A stretch of 64,000 bases of DNA, from contig JAJTCM010000010.1 of assembly GCA_021325675.1 (NCBI GenBank), positions 1 to 64,000 on the forward strand, written 5' to 3'. The notes beneath the pieces were generated by a model, which saw nothing but the letters and a program-made list of their open reading frames with translations, made no database searches and was not told where the DNA came from. The stretch is from Crocinitomicaceae bacterium. Lineage in GTDB: Bacteria > Bacteroidota > Bacteroidia > Flavobacteriales_D > Crocinitomicaceae. A program made the position numbers and the translations under genes. This document shows positions 38,478 through 48,484 of the stretch, one piece after another (positions within the stretch are counted from its first letter, which is position 1; each line of letters begins with the position of its first letter).

Positions 38478-39114
38478 TTACAATTCCGTTGCTGTAAGCG
38501 AAGCGGATCAAACCGGCAATATTCTTGACATCCAGCTTACGCATCAGGTTGGTGCGGTGCGAATCCACTGTCCTGTGGCTGATAAAAAGCTTTTCGCCGA
38601 TTTCTATGTTAGTCAGTCCTTCCGCAATAAGCCCAAGGATTTCCACTTCTCTTTTCGTGAGCTCCACCGGAACGCTTGAGCCTTCGACGCGGTAATTTCC
38701 TGAGCCTGTTTCCCCGGGCTGGATTTCACTGCTGATGTATTCTTTGCCTTTCAGGATTTGCTGAATAGCGAAAAAAAGCTCTTCCTTGTCACAGTTTTTA
38801 TGAATGTAGCCATGCGCACCGGACGCTTTAAGCTTCAGGTACATGCTTTTTTCATGGTGCATCGTCAGAACCAGTATTTTGAGCCCGGGAAATTCTTTGT
38901 GCAGGATTTTCACGGCTTCATTTCCATCCATCACCGGCATATCTATATCGGTAATCACCAGGTCGGGCTGTAAAATACGTGTTTTCGCCACGAGCTCCCG
39001 GCCGTTATCCACCGCAGCAAGGAGACTGTACTCCGGAACTTTTTCCAGCATGGATTTGATCCCATCCAGGATTAATGTGTGATCATCTGCAATAATAATT
39101 TTTGTTCCTGTCAT
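38473..39114 (-). CDS. NarL/FixJ-family response regulator (LuxR-type HTH)
   Basis: KIIIADDHTLILDGIKSML...DLVITDIDMPVMDG; LTKREVEILGLIAEGLTNIEIGEKLFISHRTVDSHRTNLMRKLDVKN. Confidence 0.97.
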   Translation of the reverse strand: MTGTKIIIADDHTLILDGIKSMLEKVPEYSLLAAVDNGRELVAKTRILQPDLVITDIDMPVMDGNEAVKILHKEFPGLKILVLTMHHEKSMYLKLKASGAHGYIHKNCDKEELFFAIQQILKGKEYISSEIQPGETGSGNYRVEGSSVPVELTKREVEILGLIAEGLTNIEIGEKLFISHRTVDSHRTNLMRKLDVKNIAGLIRFAYSNGIVN

Positions 39115-40859
39115 AGTTCATGTTCTTTCAACGGCAATTTCAAGCTTGCCAGCGTCCCTCTTCCTGCCGGCTGCTCCATGTGAAAACGCGCCTTAATAAT
39201 TTCCGCGCGTAAGCTTATATTTCCAAGTCCCATCCCCTTTTTATTGCTTTCAGTCAAACCGATCCCGTCATCTTCCACCAGCAGCATGAGCTGTTTCTCT
39301 GAAAAGATCAGCTGCACGGAAACCTGGCTGGCCTTTGAATGCCTGATTACGTTTGAAAACAGTTCCTGTGTGGCCCTGTACAGCTGGATTTCCTCCTGCT
39401 GGCTTAAATCCCGGATTTTTCCGAACACTTCGAACGAATAATCCATCACATGGTTAAACATCGTATGGGCCAGCTGTCTTAAAGCTTCCGTAAATCCAAG
39501 CTCATCCAGGTCGGGAGGCATGATTTCATGGGAAATATTCCGCAGCTCGTTCGTCGCTTCATCAAGCAAGGCAATACAAGCTTTATAATTCCCCGAAATT
39601 TCCGGGCCGCTTTCATCCAGGCTTTCACCTACAAAAGCAAATTTCATGCGTGCGGCAACGAATTTCTGACAAATACCGTCATGCAAATCGCGGGCGATCC
39701 GTTCTTTTTCCTTTTCCTGGGCTTCAAGCACCGCTTCGAAATATTCCTGCTGCAAAGCCATTTCCGCTTTTTTGCGTTTGGACTGCGAACGAAGATTGAC
39801 CGCCAGGAAAACAATGATCAGCAATAAGGTCAAGCCGATAAAAACAACGATATACAAGCTGTTTTTTCGTTTTTCGGCAACCGCTTTAGATTCCGCCAGC
39901 TCTTTTTGCCGCCTGATTTCGCCGGTTTTATATTTGACTTCCGTTTCTGCAATCGCTACTTTCAGGTCATCCCGGAACAGTACTTTCCGGAGTGCGAGCG
40001 TTTTTCTCAGGTATTTGATGGATTCTTTTAAATGTCCGGTCCGTTCAAGAATTTGCGCGTGACCGGAAAGACTGGTTTCTATTGTATTTTTATTCCCTTG
40101 GATCCGGGCAAGCTTCAAAGCTTCTTCACTGCATGCAAGTGCTTTTTTAAACTCCTTGCTTTCGACCAGCAGGCGGGAAAAATACATCCGGGAAAAACAC
40201 ATCATACTCGTGTCTTTAATCTCGTCCGAAACGGAAATAATTTCCTCGTAAAGCGGCCTGGCGAGATTCCCACGGCCGGTCTGTGTATACAATGTTGCGA
40301 GCAGCCTGGTCGGAAGGAGCACCAAAGAAGGGTCTCTGGCGTATTTTTTGCACAGGGCAATGGATTCTTTCAGGTTCTTTTCAGCAAGGCCATACTTTTC
40401 CTGCTCAACATACATTGCACCGATATTACTGAGCATCCTCGCTTTCACCGACCAGATTTTATTCCTGTCCGCGATATCTAGCGCCTTTTTAAAATAAGCG
40501 AGGGCGGTTGAACGGTCCTTGATGTAGTAATACGTTGATCCGGTCAGCTTCAGGTAATTTGCCAGCAGGGAATCATTGTTTATCTCCCGGGCAAACTTCA
40601 TCGACTCAAAGTTGTATTTTAAAGCCAGGTCGTATTCTGAGATTTTGAAGGCAAGTGGAAATACCCGCTCGTAAAACGCAATTTTTTCAGTAGGATTGAG
40701 CTTGTTTTTACGTTTGAACCCTTCCAGTTTTTTCAAGCTTACAGCTGCATCATTTATAGAATCGATTTCAGTAAAAAAAGCTGTATAACGATTTTTCTGA
40801 CCCCAACAAATGGCTGGTAAACAAGCGAAAAGAACGAGAAATAACAGCTTTTGTGGCAT
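39111..40859 (-). CDS. TPR-containing HisKA_3/NarX-type sensor histidine kinase
   Basis: TPRs, TM, EKERIARDLHDGICQKFVAARMK, ATQELFSNVIRHSKAS; 4-bp overlap with the regulator gene. Confidence 0.95.
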   Translation of the reverse strand: MPQKLLFLVLFACLPAICWGQKNRYTAFFTEIDSINDAAVSLKKLEGFKRKNKLNPTEKIAFYERVFPLAFKISEYDLALKYNFESMKFAREINNDSLLANYLKLTGSTYYYIKDRSTALAYFKKALDIADRNKIWSVKARMLSNIGAMYVEQEKYGLAEKNLKESIALCKKYARDPSLVLLPTRLLATLYTQTGRGNLARPLYEEIISVSDEIKDTSMMCFSRMYFSRLLVESKEFKKALACSEEALKLARIQGNKNTIETSLSGHAQILERTGHLKESIKYLRKTLALRKVLFRDDLKVAIAETEVKYKTGEIRRQKELAESKAVAEKRKNSLYIVVFIGLTLLLIIVFLAVNLRSQSKRKKAEMALQQEYFEAVLEAQEKEKERIARDLHDGICQKFVAARMKFAFVGESLDESGPEISGNYKACIALLDEATNELRNISHEIMPPDLDELGFTEALRQLAHTMFNHVMDYSFEVFGKIRDLSQQEEIQLYRATQELFSNVIRHSKASQVSVQLIFSEKQLMLLVEDDGIGLTESNKKGMGLGNISLRAEIIKARFHMEQPAGRGTLASLKLPLKEHEL

Positions 40860-40940
40860 GAAGTGTTCTATTTTCTGCTAAACTACACTTTTTTCAGTTA
40901 TTTATTACAATTCTCCGGGTCTTATGGGTAATACAAAGGG

Positions 40941-41050
40941 TACAAAGTTCTGCGGAGGACGCTAAGTTTTTTTGAGGATGCAGGGGAATCAAAGGCATGC
41001 TTATAGAATTTAAAAAGAGCTGTGCTTATTTTGTCTCTGCGGGCTTTGCG
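40941..41050. repeat. Long imperfect inverted repeat (ACAAAG/GCAAAG word family) in an intergenic region
   Basis: TACAAAGTTCTGCGGAGGAC (40941-40960) versus GTCTCTGCGGGCTTTGCG (41033-41050, reverse complement CGCAAAGCCCGCAGAGAC). Confidence 0.5.
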
Positions 41051-41065
41051 ATCCAAACACCAACA

Positions 41066-41596
41066 TCAAAACAGCTCCATTTGAGCGTGTTGGCCTGGAT
41101 TTTCGAGCTCCAGTAATTTCTTCTTTGCCGTCAAACCTCCCGCGTAGCCGGTCAGCTCACCGGAAGTCCCGATGATGCGGTGACAGGGAACTACAATGGA
41201 AATCGCATTGGCGCCATTGGCCGAAGCAACAGCCCGGATCGCTTTTTCGTTGCCGAGCTGACGTGACAAAGCAAGATAAGAAAGCGTTTTCCCGAACGGG
41301 ACTTTTATCAATTCTTCCCAAACCTGTTTCTGAAAATCAGTTCCCACAAGGTGAAGCGGCAAATCGAATTCCGTCAAACCGCCCGCAAAATAAGCTTCAA
41401 ACTGTTTTTTAGCAGTCTTAATCAGCTTCGTTTCTTTCTCAACGAATTCAGCGTTCAGACCTGATTTAATCCGCTGGTCGACCTGGTCGCGCATCTTGCG
41501 GTAACGCCAGTCACAGAGCGCGAGCTTTCCCTGGTAATCCCCGAGGATCAATTCCCCGAAAGGCGTTTTCCAATAGCTTATAAAAATTGTTTCCAT
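41066..41596 (-). CDS. ogt: Methylated-DNA--[protein]-cysteine S-methyltransferase
   Basis: ANGANAISIVVPCHRIIGTSGELTGYAGGLTAKKKLLELE; PCHR active site. Confidence 0.96.
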   Translation of the reverse strand: METIFISYWKTPFGELILGDYQGKLALCDWRYRKMRDQVDQRIKSGLNAEFVEKETKLIKTAKKQFEAYFAGGLTEFDLPLHLVGTDFQKQVWEELIKVPFGKTLSYLALSRQLGNEKAIRAVASANGANAISIVVPCHRIIGTSGELTGYAGGLTAKKKLLELENPGQHAQMELF

Positions 41597-41598
41597 CG

Positions 41599-44500
41599 TT
41601 ACGCCAGGCTGTATTCGAGCTCAAAACGCTCCAGTTTTTTGATGAAATCGGTGTTGACATCCACACGGATATTTTTCGACGGCATGTTCACTTCGATCCC
41701 GTCAAGCGGGTCGAATACCGTAAATTTCACCTGGCATTTTCCTTCATTCTCAAGGAAAAGGTTGTGAAGATCGGAAATGAAAATCTGGTTGATGTTTTTA
41801 GTCGCCACTTTGAGATTGAGGACATTGGCGCGCTTTTCTTTCAAATCGTGCAGCAATTCCATCTGGTGGATAATAAATTCCGTCTCTTTCCGGAAACCAT
41901 TGGTATCAAACTTTCCTTTGATGCAAACAAAATTCGGGGCGAGGAAAAAATGCTTGAATTTCAGGTAGCTTTCCTGGAACAAAAACAGCTTGTATGAATC
42001 CGTATAATCTTCAATCGTCAGTGTTCCGAAAGGCTGGTTTTTCTTCGTCATCCGGTGCTCAAACTCAGTAATGATCCCTGCAACCAGCACTTCTTTGCCT
42101 TTGTGGGATTCCGGATCAGCCAGCATGGAAATCCTTCCGTTGCAGAAAGATTCGATCTCGAGACGAAAATCATCCAGCGGGTGACCTGAAATGAAGATGC
42201 CTACCACCTCTTTTTCGCGGTTGAGCTTGTACATCGAAGACCATTCTTCGGCCTGCGGGATTTCCGGTTCCAGGACGGCAGTCCCGGTAGCTTCGCCAAA
42301 GAGGGAAACCTGTGCAGAATTTTCGCTGTCCTGGAAAGCAGCGCCGAATTTCATGGCGTTTTCGAGGAACATTCGCCCGGAGCTGTCTTCCTTAAAATAT
42401 TGGGCGCGGTGAACGCCTTTGAAGGAATCAAACCCACCGGCCAAAGCCAGGCTTTCAAATGCCTTTTTGTTACATACACGCAGGTTGATGCGTTTCGCCA
42501 GGTCAAAAATGGAAGTGAACGGCCCGTTTTCCTGGCGTTCTTTCATGATCGCTTCTACCGGCGCACTTCCCAAACCTTTGATGGCACCCAATCCGAAACG
42601 GACCGCGCCTTCTTTATTCACCGTAAACAAATACTGTGATTCGTTGATATCCGGCCCAAGCACAGGAACGCCCATCCGTTTGCATTCCTCCATGAAAAAG
42701 GAAACCTGCTTAATGTCGTTCATGTTGTTGCTCAATACCGAAGCCATGTATTCAGCCGGATAATTCGCTTTGAGGTAAGCCGTTTGATAGGCAATCCACG
42801 CGTAACAGGTAGAGTGGGATTTGTTGAAGGCGTAGGATGCAAAAGCTTCCCAGTCCTTCCATATTTTTTCCAGCTTTACCGGGTCATGGCCTTTTTTGCC
42901 CCCGTTTTCAATAAACAGCGGCTTCATTTTATCCAGTACGGCTTTCTGCTTCTTACCCATCGCTTTTCGCAGGGTATCCGCCTCACCTTTGGTAAAACCG
43001 GCCAGTTTTTGTGACAAAAGCATTACCTGCTCCTGGTAAACGGTAATCCCGTAAGTTTCTTTCAGGTATTCTTCGCAATCGGCTACGTCGTACACAATCG
43101 GCTCATCGCCGTGCTTCCGCTTAATGAACGAAGGAATGTATTCCAGCGGGCCCGGGCGGTACAAGGCATTCATGGCGATCAGATCCGCAAAAACAGTTGG
43201 TTTCAGCTCACGCATGTACTTTTGCATCCCGGGGGATTCATACTGGAAAATCCCGACCGTTTCACCGCGCTGGAAAAGCTCGTAAGTAGGAACATCGTCA
43301 ACCGGGAAATTGTCCGGATCGAGCTCTATTCCTTTAGTTTCTTTGATGTTTTTTACAGCGTATTTGATCAGCGTGAGCGTTTTCAGCCCGAGAAAGTCCA
43401 TTTTGAGCAATCCCGCTTCTTCCGCCACGGAGTTATCAAACTGCGTACACCACATTTCAGAATCCTTGGCTGTGGCAACCGGAACGAATTTCGTAATGTC
43501 ATCCGGCGTAATGATCACCCCACAGGCATGAATCCCGGTGTTTCGAACCGATCCTTCAATTTTTTGCGCCTGCTGGATTACCTGCGCCGGTAAATCATTT
43601 CCCTGCGCGATCGCTTTCAGCTCTTTGGCCTGCTGAAAGTCTTCCTGGCGGTTTTTCAGCTTGTCGATCAGCGCGGCATCATCCAGCGTAAACATTTTGT
43701 GCAGCGAGATATCCGGCACCAGCTTCGCTAAACGGTCGGCCTCAAACAAAGGCAAATCCAGCGCCCTGGCTGTATCCCGGATGGAAGACTTCGCCGCCAT
43801 CGTACCGTAGGTAATGATTTGCGCCACCTGGTTGGAGCCATATTTGTCAATCACCCATTTGATAACATCTCCGCGGCCTTCATCGTCGAAGTCGATATCG
43901 ATATCGGGCATGGAAACCCTGTCCGGGTTGAGGAAACGCTCAAAGAGGAGATCGTACTTGATCGGGTCGACATTTGTAATCTGGATGCAATAGGCAACGG
44001 CCGACCCAGCCGCCGATCCACGTCCGGGACCAACGGAAACACCCATATCGCGGGCTGCATGACAAAAATCCTGCACAATGAGGAAGTAGCCCGGGTAACC
44101 CGTACGCTCAATCGTTGCGAGCTCAAAATCAAGCCGCTCGCGGATTTCATCGGTAATTTCCGGGTAGCGCTTTTTGGCCCCTTCGTAAGTGAGGTAGCGC
44201 AAATAATTATTTTCCCCGCGTTTTCCGCCGTCGATCTCATCCTGCGCATCGCGAAACTCTTCCGGAATATCGAAAGCCGGGAGCAAAACCTCGCGCGCCA
44301 GGGTGTAGGGCTCAATTTTAGCCAAAATCTCCGAAATGGATTCAATGGCTTGCGGCATATCGGCAAAGAGGGCTTTCATTTCCTCCGCCGTTTTGTAATA
44401 ATATTCTTCGTTGTCGAGCCCGTAACGGAAACCGCGGCCACGCCCTTTCGGCGTTGAAATCAGCTCTCCATCCTTCACACAAAGCAAAATATCATGCGAT

Positions 44501-46149
44501 TTCGCGTCTTCCTTATCGAGGTAAAACGTATTGTTGGTCGCAACGAGCTTCACGCCGTGCTTCATCGAAAAACGGAGCAAAGTTTCGTTAACGCGGTTCT
44601 CATTTTCCTGTCCGTGACGGATCACTTCGAGGTACAGGTCATCGCCGAACATCTCTTTCCACCAAAGCAGGGCGCTTTCTGCCTGGTTTTCACCGACATT
44701 CAGGATCAGGCTTGGAATTTCACCGTAAATCCCGCCCGTAAGCACGATCAGGTCTTCTTTGTATTCCTCGATCAGCTTTTTATCGATGCGCGGAACGTAG
44801 TACATTCCCTTGGTAAAGGCGATGGACGATAATTTGATCAGGTTCTGGTAACCGTTTTTATTTTTAGCAAGCAGGACAACCTGTGAACCGTTGTCTTTGC
44901 TCGTTTTATCTTCGTGGTTCTGGCAAACGTTGAACTCACAGCCAATGATCGGCAGGATTTCGGTATTGTCGTAGGGCTCACCGGCTTCTTCCGCCGCAGC
45001 GCGTTCTTCCTTTACTTTTTTGTTGTAGTAGCTCACCGCTTTTTCGAAGTGGAAAGCCGCCATCATATTTCCTGTATCCGTGAGCGCAACAGCCGGCAAT
45101 TTGAGTGCGGCCGTCTTTTTCACGAGTGCATCAATACTGGTTGTCGATTGAAGGATTGAAAACTGGCTGTGGTTGTGCAAATGCGCAAAAACCAGGTTAT
45201 CCAGGTCAATGGAGGAAGTATCAACCCCACTCTGCGCGGCAAATTCCTGCTGGGCTTTTTTCTTCAGCTTCGCACTCTCTTCCTTCAGGTTGAGGTGTTT
45301 GAGACCGATCAGCGCAATCGGGTTCGGGTTGATTTCCTTGAACTTGTGGAAAAATTCCAGCTCTTTTTTGAGTTCTTCCTTTGTAAAAACTTCCGTCCGG
45401 ATCATTTCCAGGAAACAGCGTGTCGTGGCTTCAACGTCAGCCGTGGCGTTGTGTGCTTCGGAAAAAGGCGCATCAAACAAAGCCTTGTGCAGCTCGGAAA
45501 GCGTCGGGAACTTTTGCTTTTTCATGTCACCCAGCACTTTTTCAATCTGGGCTTTTGGCAATTCATACCAGTTGGCAGCCGTTTTGCGGAGCTGTTCGCG
45601 TTCCATCGCGTTTTCGTCATTCTTGAAGTAAGCGCTTTCACGTACTTCCTGACCGTTTTCGAGAATGGGGTCGCCGAAACGGTTTTTCTTTATTTCACGC
45701 TTGTCACCGTTTTTGAAAAAATCGATGAAGGAAGTAATTTTCGCAGAAGTTTCGGTACAGGTATCAAGTACCGGAAGCGTTTGCAGCTGGTTTTCGATCC
45801 CCAGCCTGTGAAATTCGGCCCCCATGATGTTTTTATCAAAGCCGATGTTCTGGCCCACTACAAAATCCGCTTTGTTCAGCGCTTCATTGAAAATGCGGGC
45901 AACGCTTTCGAGGTCCTCCCCCATTTCCTGTGCGAGCTGTGTGGAAATTCCGTGTACTTTCTCGGCATCAAAGGGAATATCGAAATTATCCGGGCGAATG
46001 ATAAAATCTTTCGCCTCCACCAAAGCACCGAATTCGTCATGCAGCTGCCAGGCAATCTGTACCGCCCGCGGCCAGTTATCGGTGTGGGTATAATCTAAAT
46101 TCCAATCCTTGGGAAGACCGGTTGTTTCCGTATCGAAAATGATATACAT
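41599..46149 (-). CDS. dnaE: DNA polymerase III alpha subunit with fused N-terminal DEDD (DnaQ-like) exonuclease domain
   Basis: N-term MYIIFDTETTGLPKDWN...VVGQNIGFDKNIMG exonuclease motifs; PHP FAHLHNHSQFSILQST; polymerase DIDIDFDDEGR, GPGRGSAAGS; OB-like VLVAGIITEFEHRMTKKNQPFGTLTIEDYT. Confidence 0.97.
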   Translation of the reverse strand: MYIIFDTETTGLPKDWNLDYTHTDNWPRAVQIAWQLHDEFGALVEAKDFIIRPDNFDIPFDAEKVHGISTQLAQEMGEDLESVARIFNEALNKADFVVGQNIGFDKNIMGAEFHRLGIENQLQTLPVLDTCTETSAKITSFIDFFKNGDKREIKKNRFGDPILENGQEVRESAYFKNDENAMEREQLRKTAANWYELPKAQIEKVLGDMKKQKFPTLSELHKALFDAPFSEAHNATADVEATTRCFLEMIRTEVFTKEELKKELEFFHKFKEINPNPIALIGLKHLNLKEESAKLKKKAQQEFAAQSGVDTSSIDLDNLVFAHLHNHSQFSILQSTTSIDALVKKTAALKLPAVALTDTGNMMAAFHFEKAVSYYNKKVKEERAAAEEAGEPYDNTEILPIIGCEFNVCQNHEDKTSKDNGSQVVLLAKNKNGYQNLIKLSSIAFTKGMYYVPRIDKKLIEEYKEDLIVLTGGIYGEIPSLILNVGENQAESALLWWKEMFGDDLYLEVIRHGQENENRVNETLLRFSMKHGVKLVATNNTFYLDKEDAKSHDILLCVKDGELISTPKGRGRGFRYGLDNEEYYYKTAEEMKALFADMPQAIESISEILAKIEPYTLAREVLLPAFDIPEEFRDAQDEIDGGKRGENNYLRYLTYEGAKKRYPEITDEIRERLDFELATIERTGYPGYFLIVQDFCHAARDMGVSVGPGRGSAAGSAVAYCIQITNVDPIKYDLLFERFLNPDRVSMPDIDIDFDDEGRGDVIKWVIDKYGSNQVAQIITYGTMAAKSSIRDTARALDLPLFEADRLAKLVPDISLHKMFTLDDAALIDKLKNRQEDFQQAKELKAIAQGNDLPAQVIQQAQKIEGSVRNTGIHACGVIITPDDITKFVPVATAKDSEMWCTQFDNSVAEEAGLLKMDFLGLKTLTLIKYAVKNIKETKGIELDPDNFPVDDVPTYELFQRGETVGIFQYESPGMQKYMRELKPTVFADLIAMNALYRPGPLEYIPSFIKRKHGDEPIVYDVADCEEYLKETYGITVYQEQVMLLSQKLAGFTKGEADTLRKAMGKKQKAVLDKMKPLFIENGGKKGHDPVKLEKIWKDWEAFASYAFNKSHSTCYAWIAYQTAYLKANYPAEYMASVLSNNMNDIKQVSFFMEECKRMGVPVLGPDINESQYLFTVNKEGAVRFGLGAIKGLGSAPVEAIMKERQENGPFTSIFDLAKRINLRVCNKKAFESLALAGGFDSFKGVHRAQYFKEDSSGRMFLENAMKFGAAFQDSENSAQVSLFGEATGTAVLEPEIPQAEEWSSMYKLNREKEVVGIFISGHPLDDFRLEIESFCNGRISMLADPESHKGKEVLVAGIITEFEHRMTKKNQPFGTLTIEDYTDSYKLFLFQESYLKFKHFFLAPNFVCIKGKFDTNGFRKETEFIIHQMELLHDLKEKRANVLNLKVATKNINQIFISDLHNLFLENEGKCQVKFTVFDPLDGIEVNMPSKNIRVDVNTDFIKKLERFELEYSLA

Positions 46150-46321
46150 GCTGAGAAATTTGCTCCTGAATACAGGGATAGCAAAAATACAAAAAAAGAA
46201 CGTTTTCCGGGCAGCTAGTTTTCAGCATTTTTCAACAAAAACACCTTGCCGAAGCCCCGGATTCCTTGCTGATCATTATCTTTGAAAAAAAGAAAAGCGC
46301 TTTTCTTCAAAAACAGGCACT

Positions 46322-47461
46322 ATGAACAAGTTGATCCTCTTCTTAATTTTTGGCATTTTTTCCGCCATTTGCTTTAGCCAGGACAAAACACTGACGGAGA
46401 TTAAAAAATGGTCTGACGCAAACCAGCACCAAAAAATTATTGACAAATATACACCAAAAGCAGCCGGTCTATCTGCCAAATCCCTTTATTTCCTCGGGTT
46501 GGCTTATTACATGACTCAGGACGACAATCATTGCATCAAGTACATGGATATGTCGATAGAAAAAGACCCCAACGATCCGGGCCCGCATTTCATCAAGGCT
46601 TCCACGCTGAATTTCCTGAAGCAATACGAAGCGGCAGTAGCTGAATTCCTGATCTCAGTGCGCTTAAACCCCGAGCATTCCAAATCGTACAGCGGGCTTG
46701 GTGATGCTTATTACGCATTAAAAAAAACAGACCTGGCGCTTGAAGCATATCAAAATGCCGTTAAAAAACCGGAACCGCAGGAAAGGGCGTATGCGATGAT
46801 CGCCCAGATTTATTGGGACAAAAAGGATTATGAAAAAGCCCTGCCGGCTTACCAGCTTGTTAAAACCCACGCCAGCAAAGAAAGCTCCAGCTACCTCAAC
46901 GCTTTATTCAATATCGGGGTAATTGAATTCACAAAAGGAAACTACGACGCTTCCGAAAGCTCTTTCCTGGAACTGCTTAAGCTCAGTCCTAACGATTATA
47001 CGACCTTCGCCAAACTGGTACAGCTTTATAACCGGAAGAAAAATGTTAACCAGGCCAAAATTTACCGGGACAAATTATATGATGCCCATCAAAAGGATTT
47101 ACTGAAAAACAGCCGCCTGCAGGATATGTTCTGCTTCGACCAGTTCAACTGGCAGGACAAGCAGATCCAGGCTTACGAGCGTTATGAGACCGGGGACAAA
47201 ACCGATACGTACTCTAAACACCTGTTTTATGTAATCAATCCCGACCAAACACTCGACTGTATTATTCAAACCGAATATTCACCGGTTTCTGTTGAGCTTG
47301 GCCAGATGAAATACCTCTTCGGCCGGCAAAAAGAAAAGGAACATGCTACATTCGGCATAGGCTTCAATGACACTATGCCCGACGAAGAGCTCCGGGAAAC
47401 GGTAATTGCTATCCTGGAAGGAACAATCCAACCGTCCGTCACTTCAGAATTCAAAGATTAG
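46322..47461 (+). CDS. TPR-repeat secreted protein
   Basis: Signal peptide; TPR units such as AAVAEFLISVRLNPEHSKSYSGLGDAYYALKKTDLALEAYQNAV. Confidence 0.85.
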   Translation: MNKLILFLIFGIFSAICFSQDKTLTEIKKWSDANQHQKIIDKYTPKAAGLSAKSLYFLGLAYYMTQDDNHCIKYMDMSIEKDPNDPGPHFIKASTLNFLKQYEAAVAEFLISVRLNPEHSKSYSGLGDAYYALKKTDLALEAYQNAVKKPEPQERAYAMIAQIYWDKKDYEKALPAYQLVKTHASKESSSYLNALFNIGVIEFTKGNYDASESSFLELLKLSPNDYTTFAKLVQLYNRKKNVNQAKIYRDKLYDAHQKDLLKNSRLQDMFCFDQFNWQDKQIQAYERYETGDKTDTYSKHLFYVINPDQTLDCIIQTEYSPVSVELGQMKYLFGRQKEKEHATFGIGFNDTMPDEELRETVIAILEGTIQPSVTSEFKD

Positions 47462-47521
47462 CCCGGCGATTTTAACATCGTGATTTTTTTTGGAACGCAG
47501 GGCATCACTATACAATTATCC

Positions 47522-48290
47522 TTAAAACAACTTGTACCCGTCCCAGGCGCGGCTGTTCACATTGTAGAGGAACACACGCTTGTTCGCATATGAAATTTTA
47601 AAGCGGTCCATTTCCGGGTAATCCGTATCAAAGGTAATATCAATCATCGCTGCTGTTTTCCCGTTGGATTCATTAATCAGGTAAAGCTTCCCGTCAGCAA
47701 AGTTCAACACGCCGATTTCATAGCCTTTCACGCCTGTGTGGAAAAAACCGTTCATGTTGAAGCTTTCACTTCCCTGAGCACCAAATACTTCAGGATAAAT
47801 GTTTTTCACAGCTTTGGTTTTTCCCTGCTTGAACACTGTCAGGCCGTTTCCGTTCAGGAAATAGATTTTTTTGTTGTGATAGCAGGCAATATCGTTGAAA
47901 TCCATGCCGTAAGCAATGTTGGTAATTGCCGGTGAAGAAATTGTATTCCCGTCCAGGTCCATCGTATAAAGGCCTTCGTTTCCTACCAAAATTCCCTGGA
48001 TCTGGTCTTTTTTAGGATTATACCACATCCCGCGGATATCAGCGCCAATTTCCCGGGTGTAAATGGAAGCCCCGGTGCTGGCGTTGTGGATCTCTAAAGG
48101 AAAAGATGCGTTTCCTGCAAAAACACTGTAATATACATTCTGCTTTGGGTTGTATGCAACAGCAAGTCCATTGTATCCGGCATCAGACTGAACGGTAAGC
48201 TGAATATCTTTTTTGATGTTTTGTAACGGTGCCTGCGCAAAGCTCAACTGAGCTCCAAGTGCAACAAATAAAGTGAGGATCGTTTTCATT
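47522..48290 (-). CDS. Exported beta-propeller-like hypothetical protein
   Basis: Start MKTILTLFVALGAQLSFAQ at 48290 (ORF opens at 48352). Confidence 0.7.
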
Positions 48291-48484
48291 GTCATTGTTT
48301 TAATTTTTCTAAAATTAGCCTTTTTTTGTTTCCCCTGCAAATCACTTTTCAAAAATAAGGCATCTGTCTTATACCGGAAGGCCTGTAAACAAAAGCCTGT
48401 TTATGAGGGTGAAAATTTCTGGTTTCCGGCGTTCTTTTTATTCAGCTTTTTTTACTTACCTTCGCAGTCGATTAAAATTGGAAT

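Noticed and set aside
45169-46098. 309-aa plus-strand ORF antisense to dnaE
   Set aside because: Overlaps conserved exonuclease/PHP codons; no recognisable domain; typical antisense open frame.
48355-48377. Fourth copy of the operator motif upstream of lpdA
   Set aside because: Only partial match and no -7 box at the expected distance; mentioned only as weak support.
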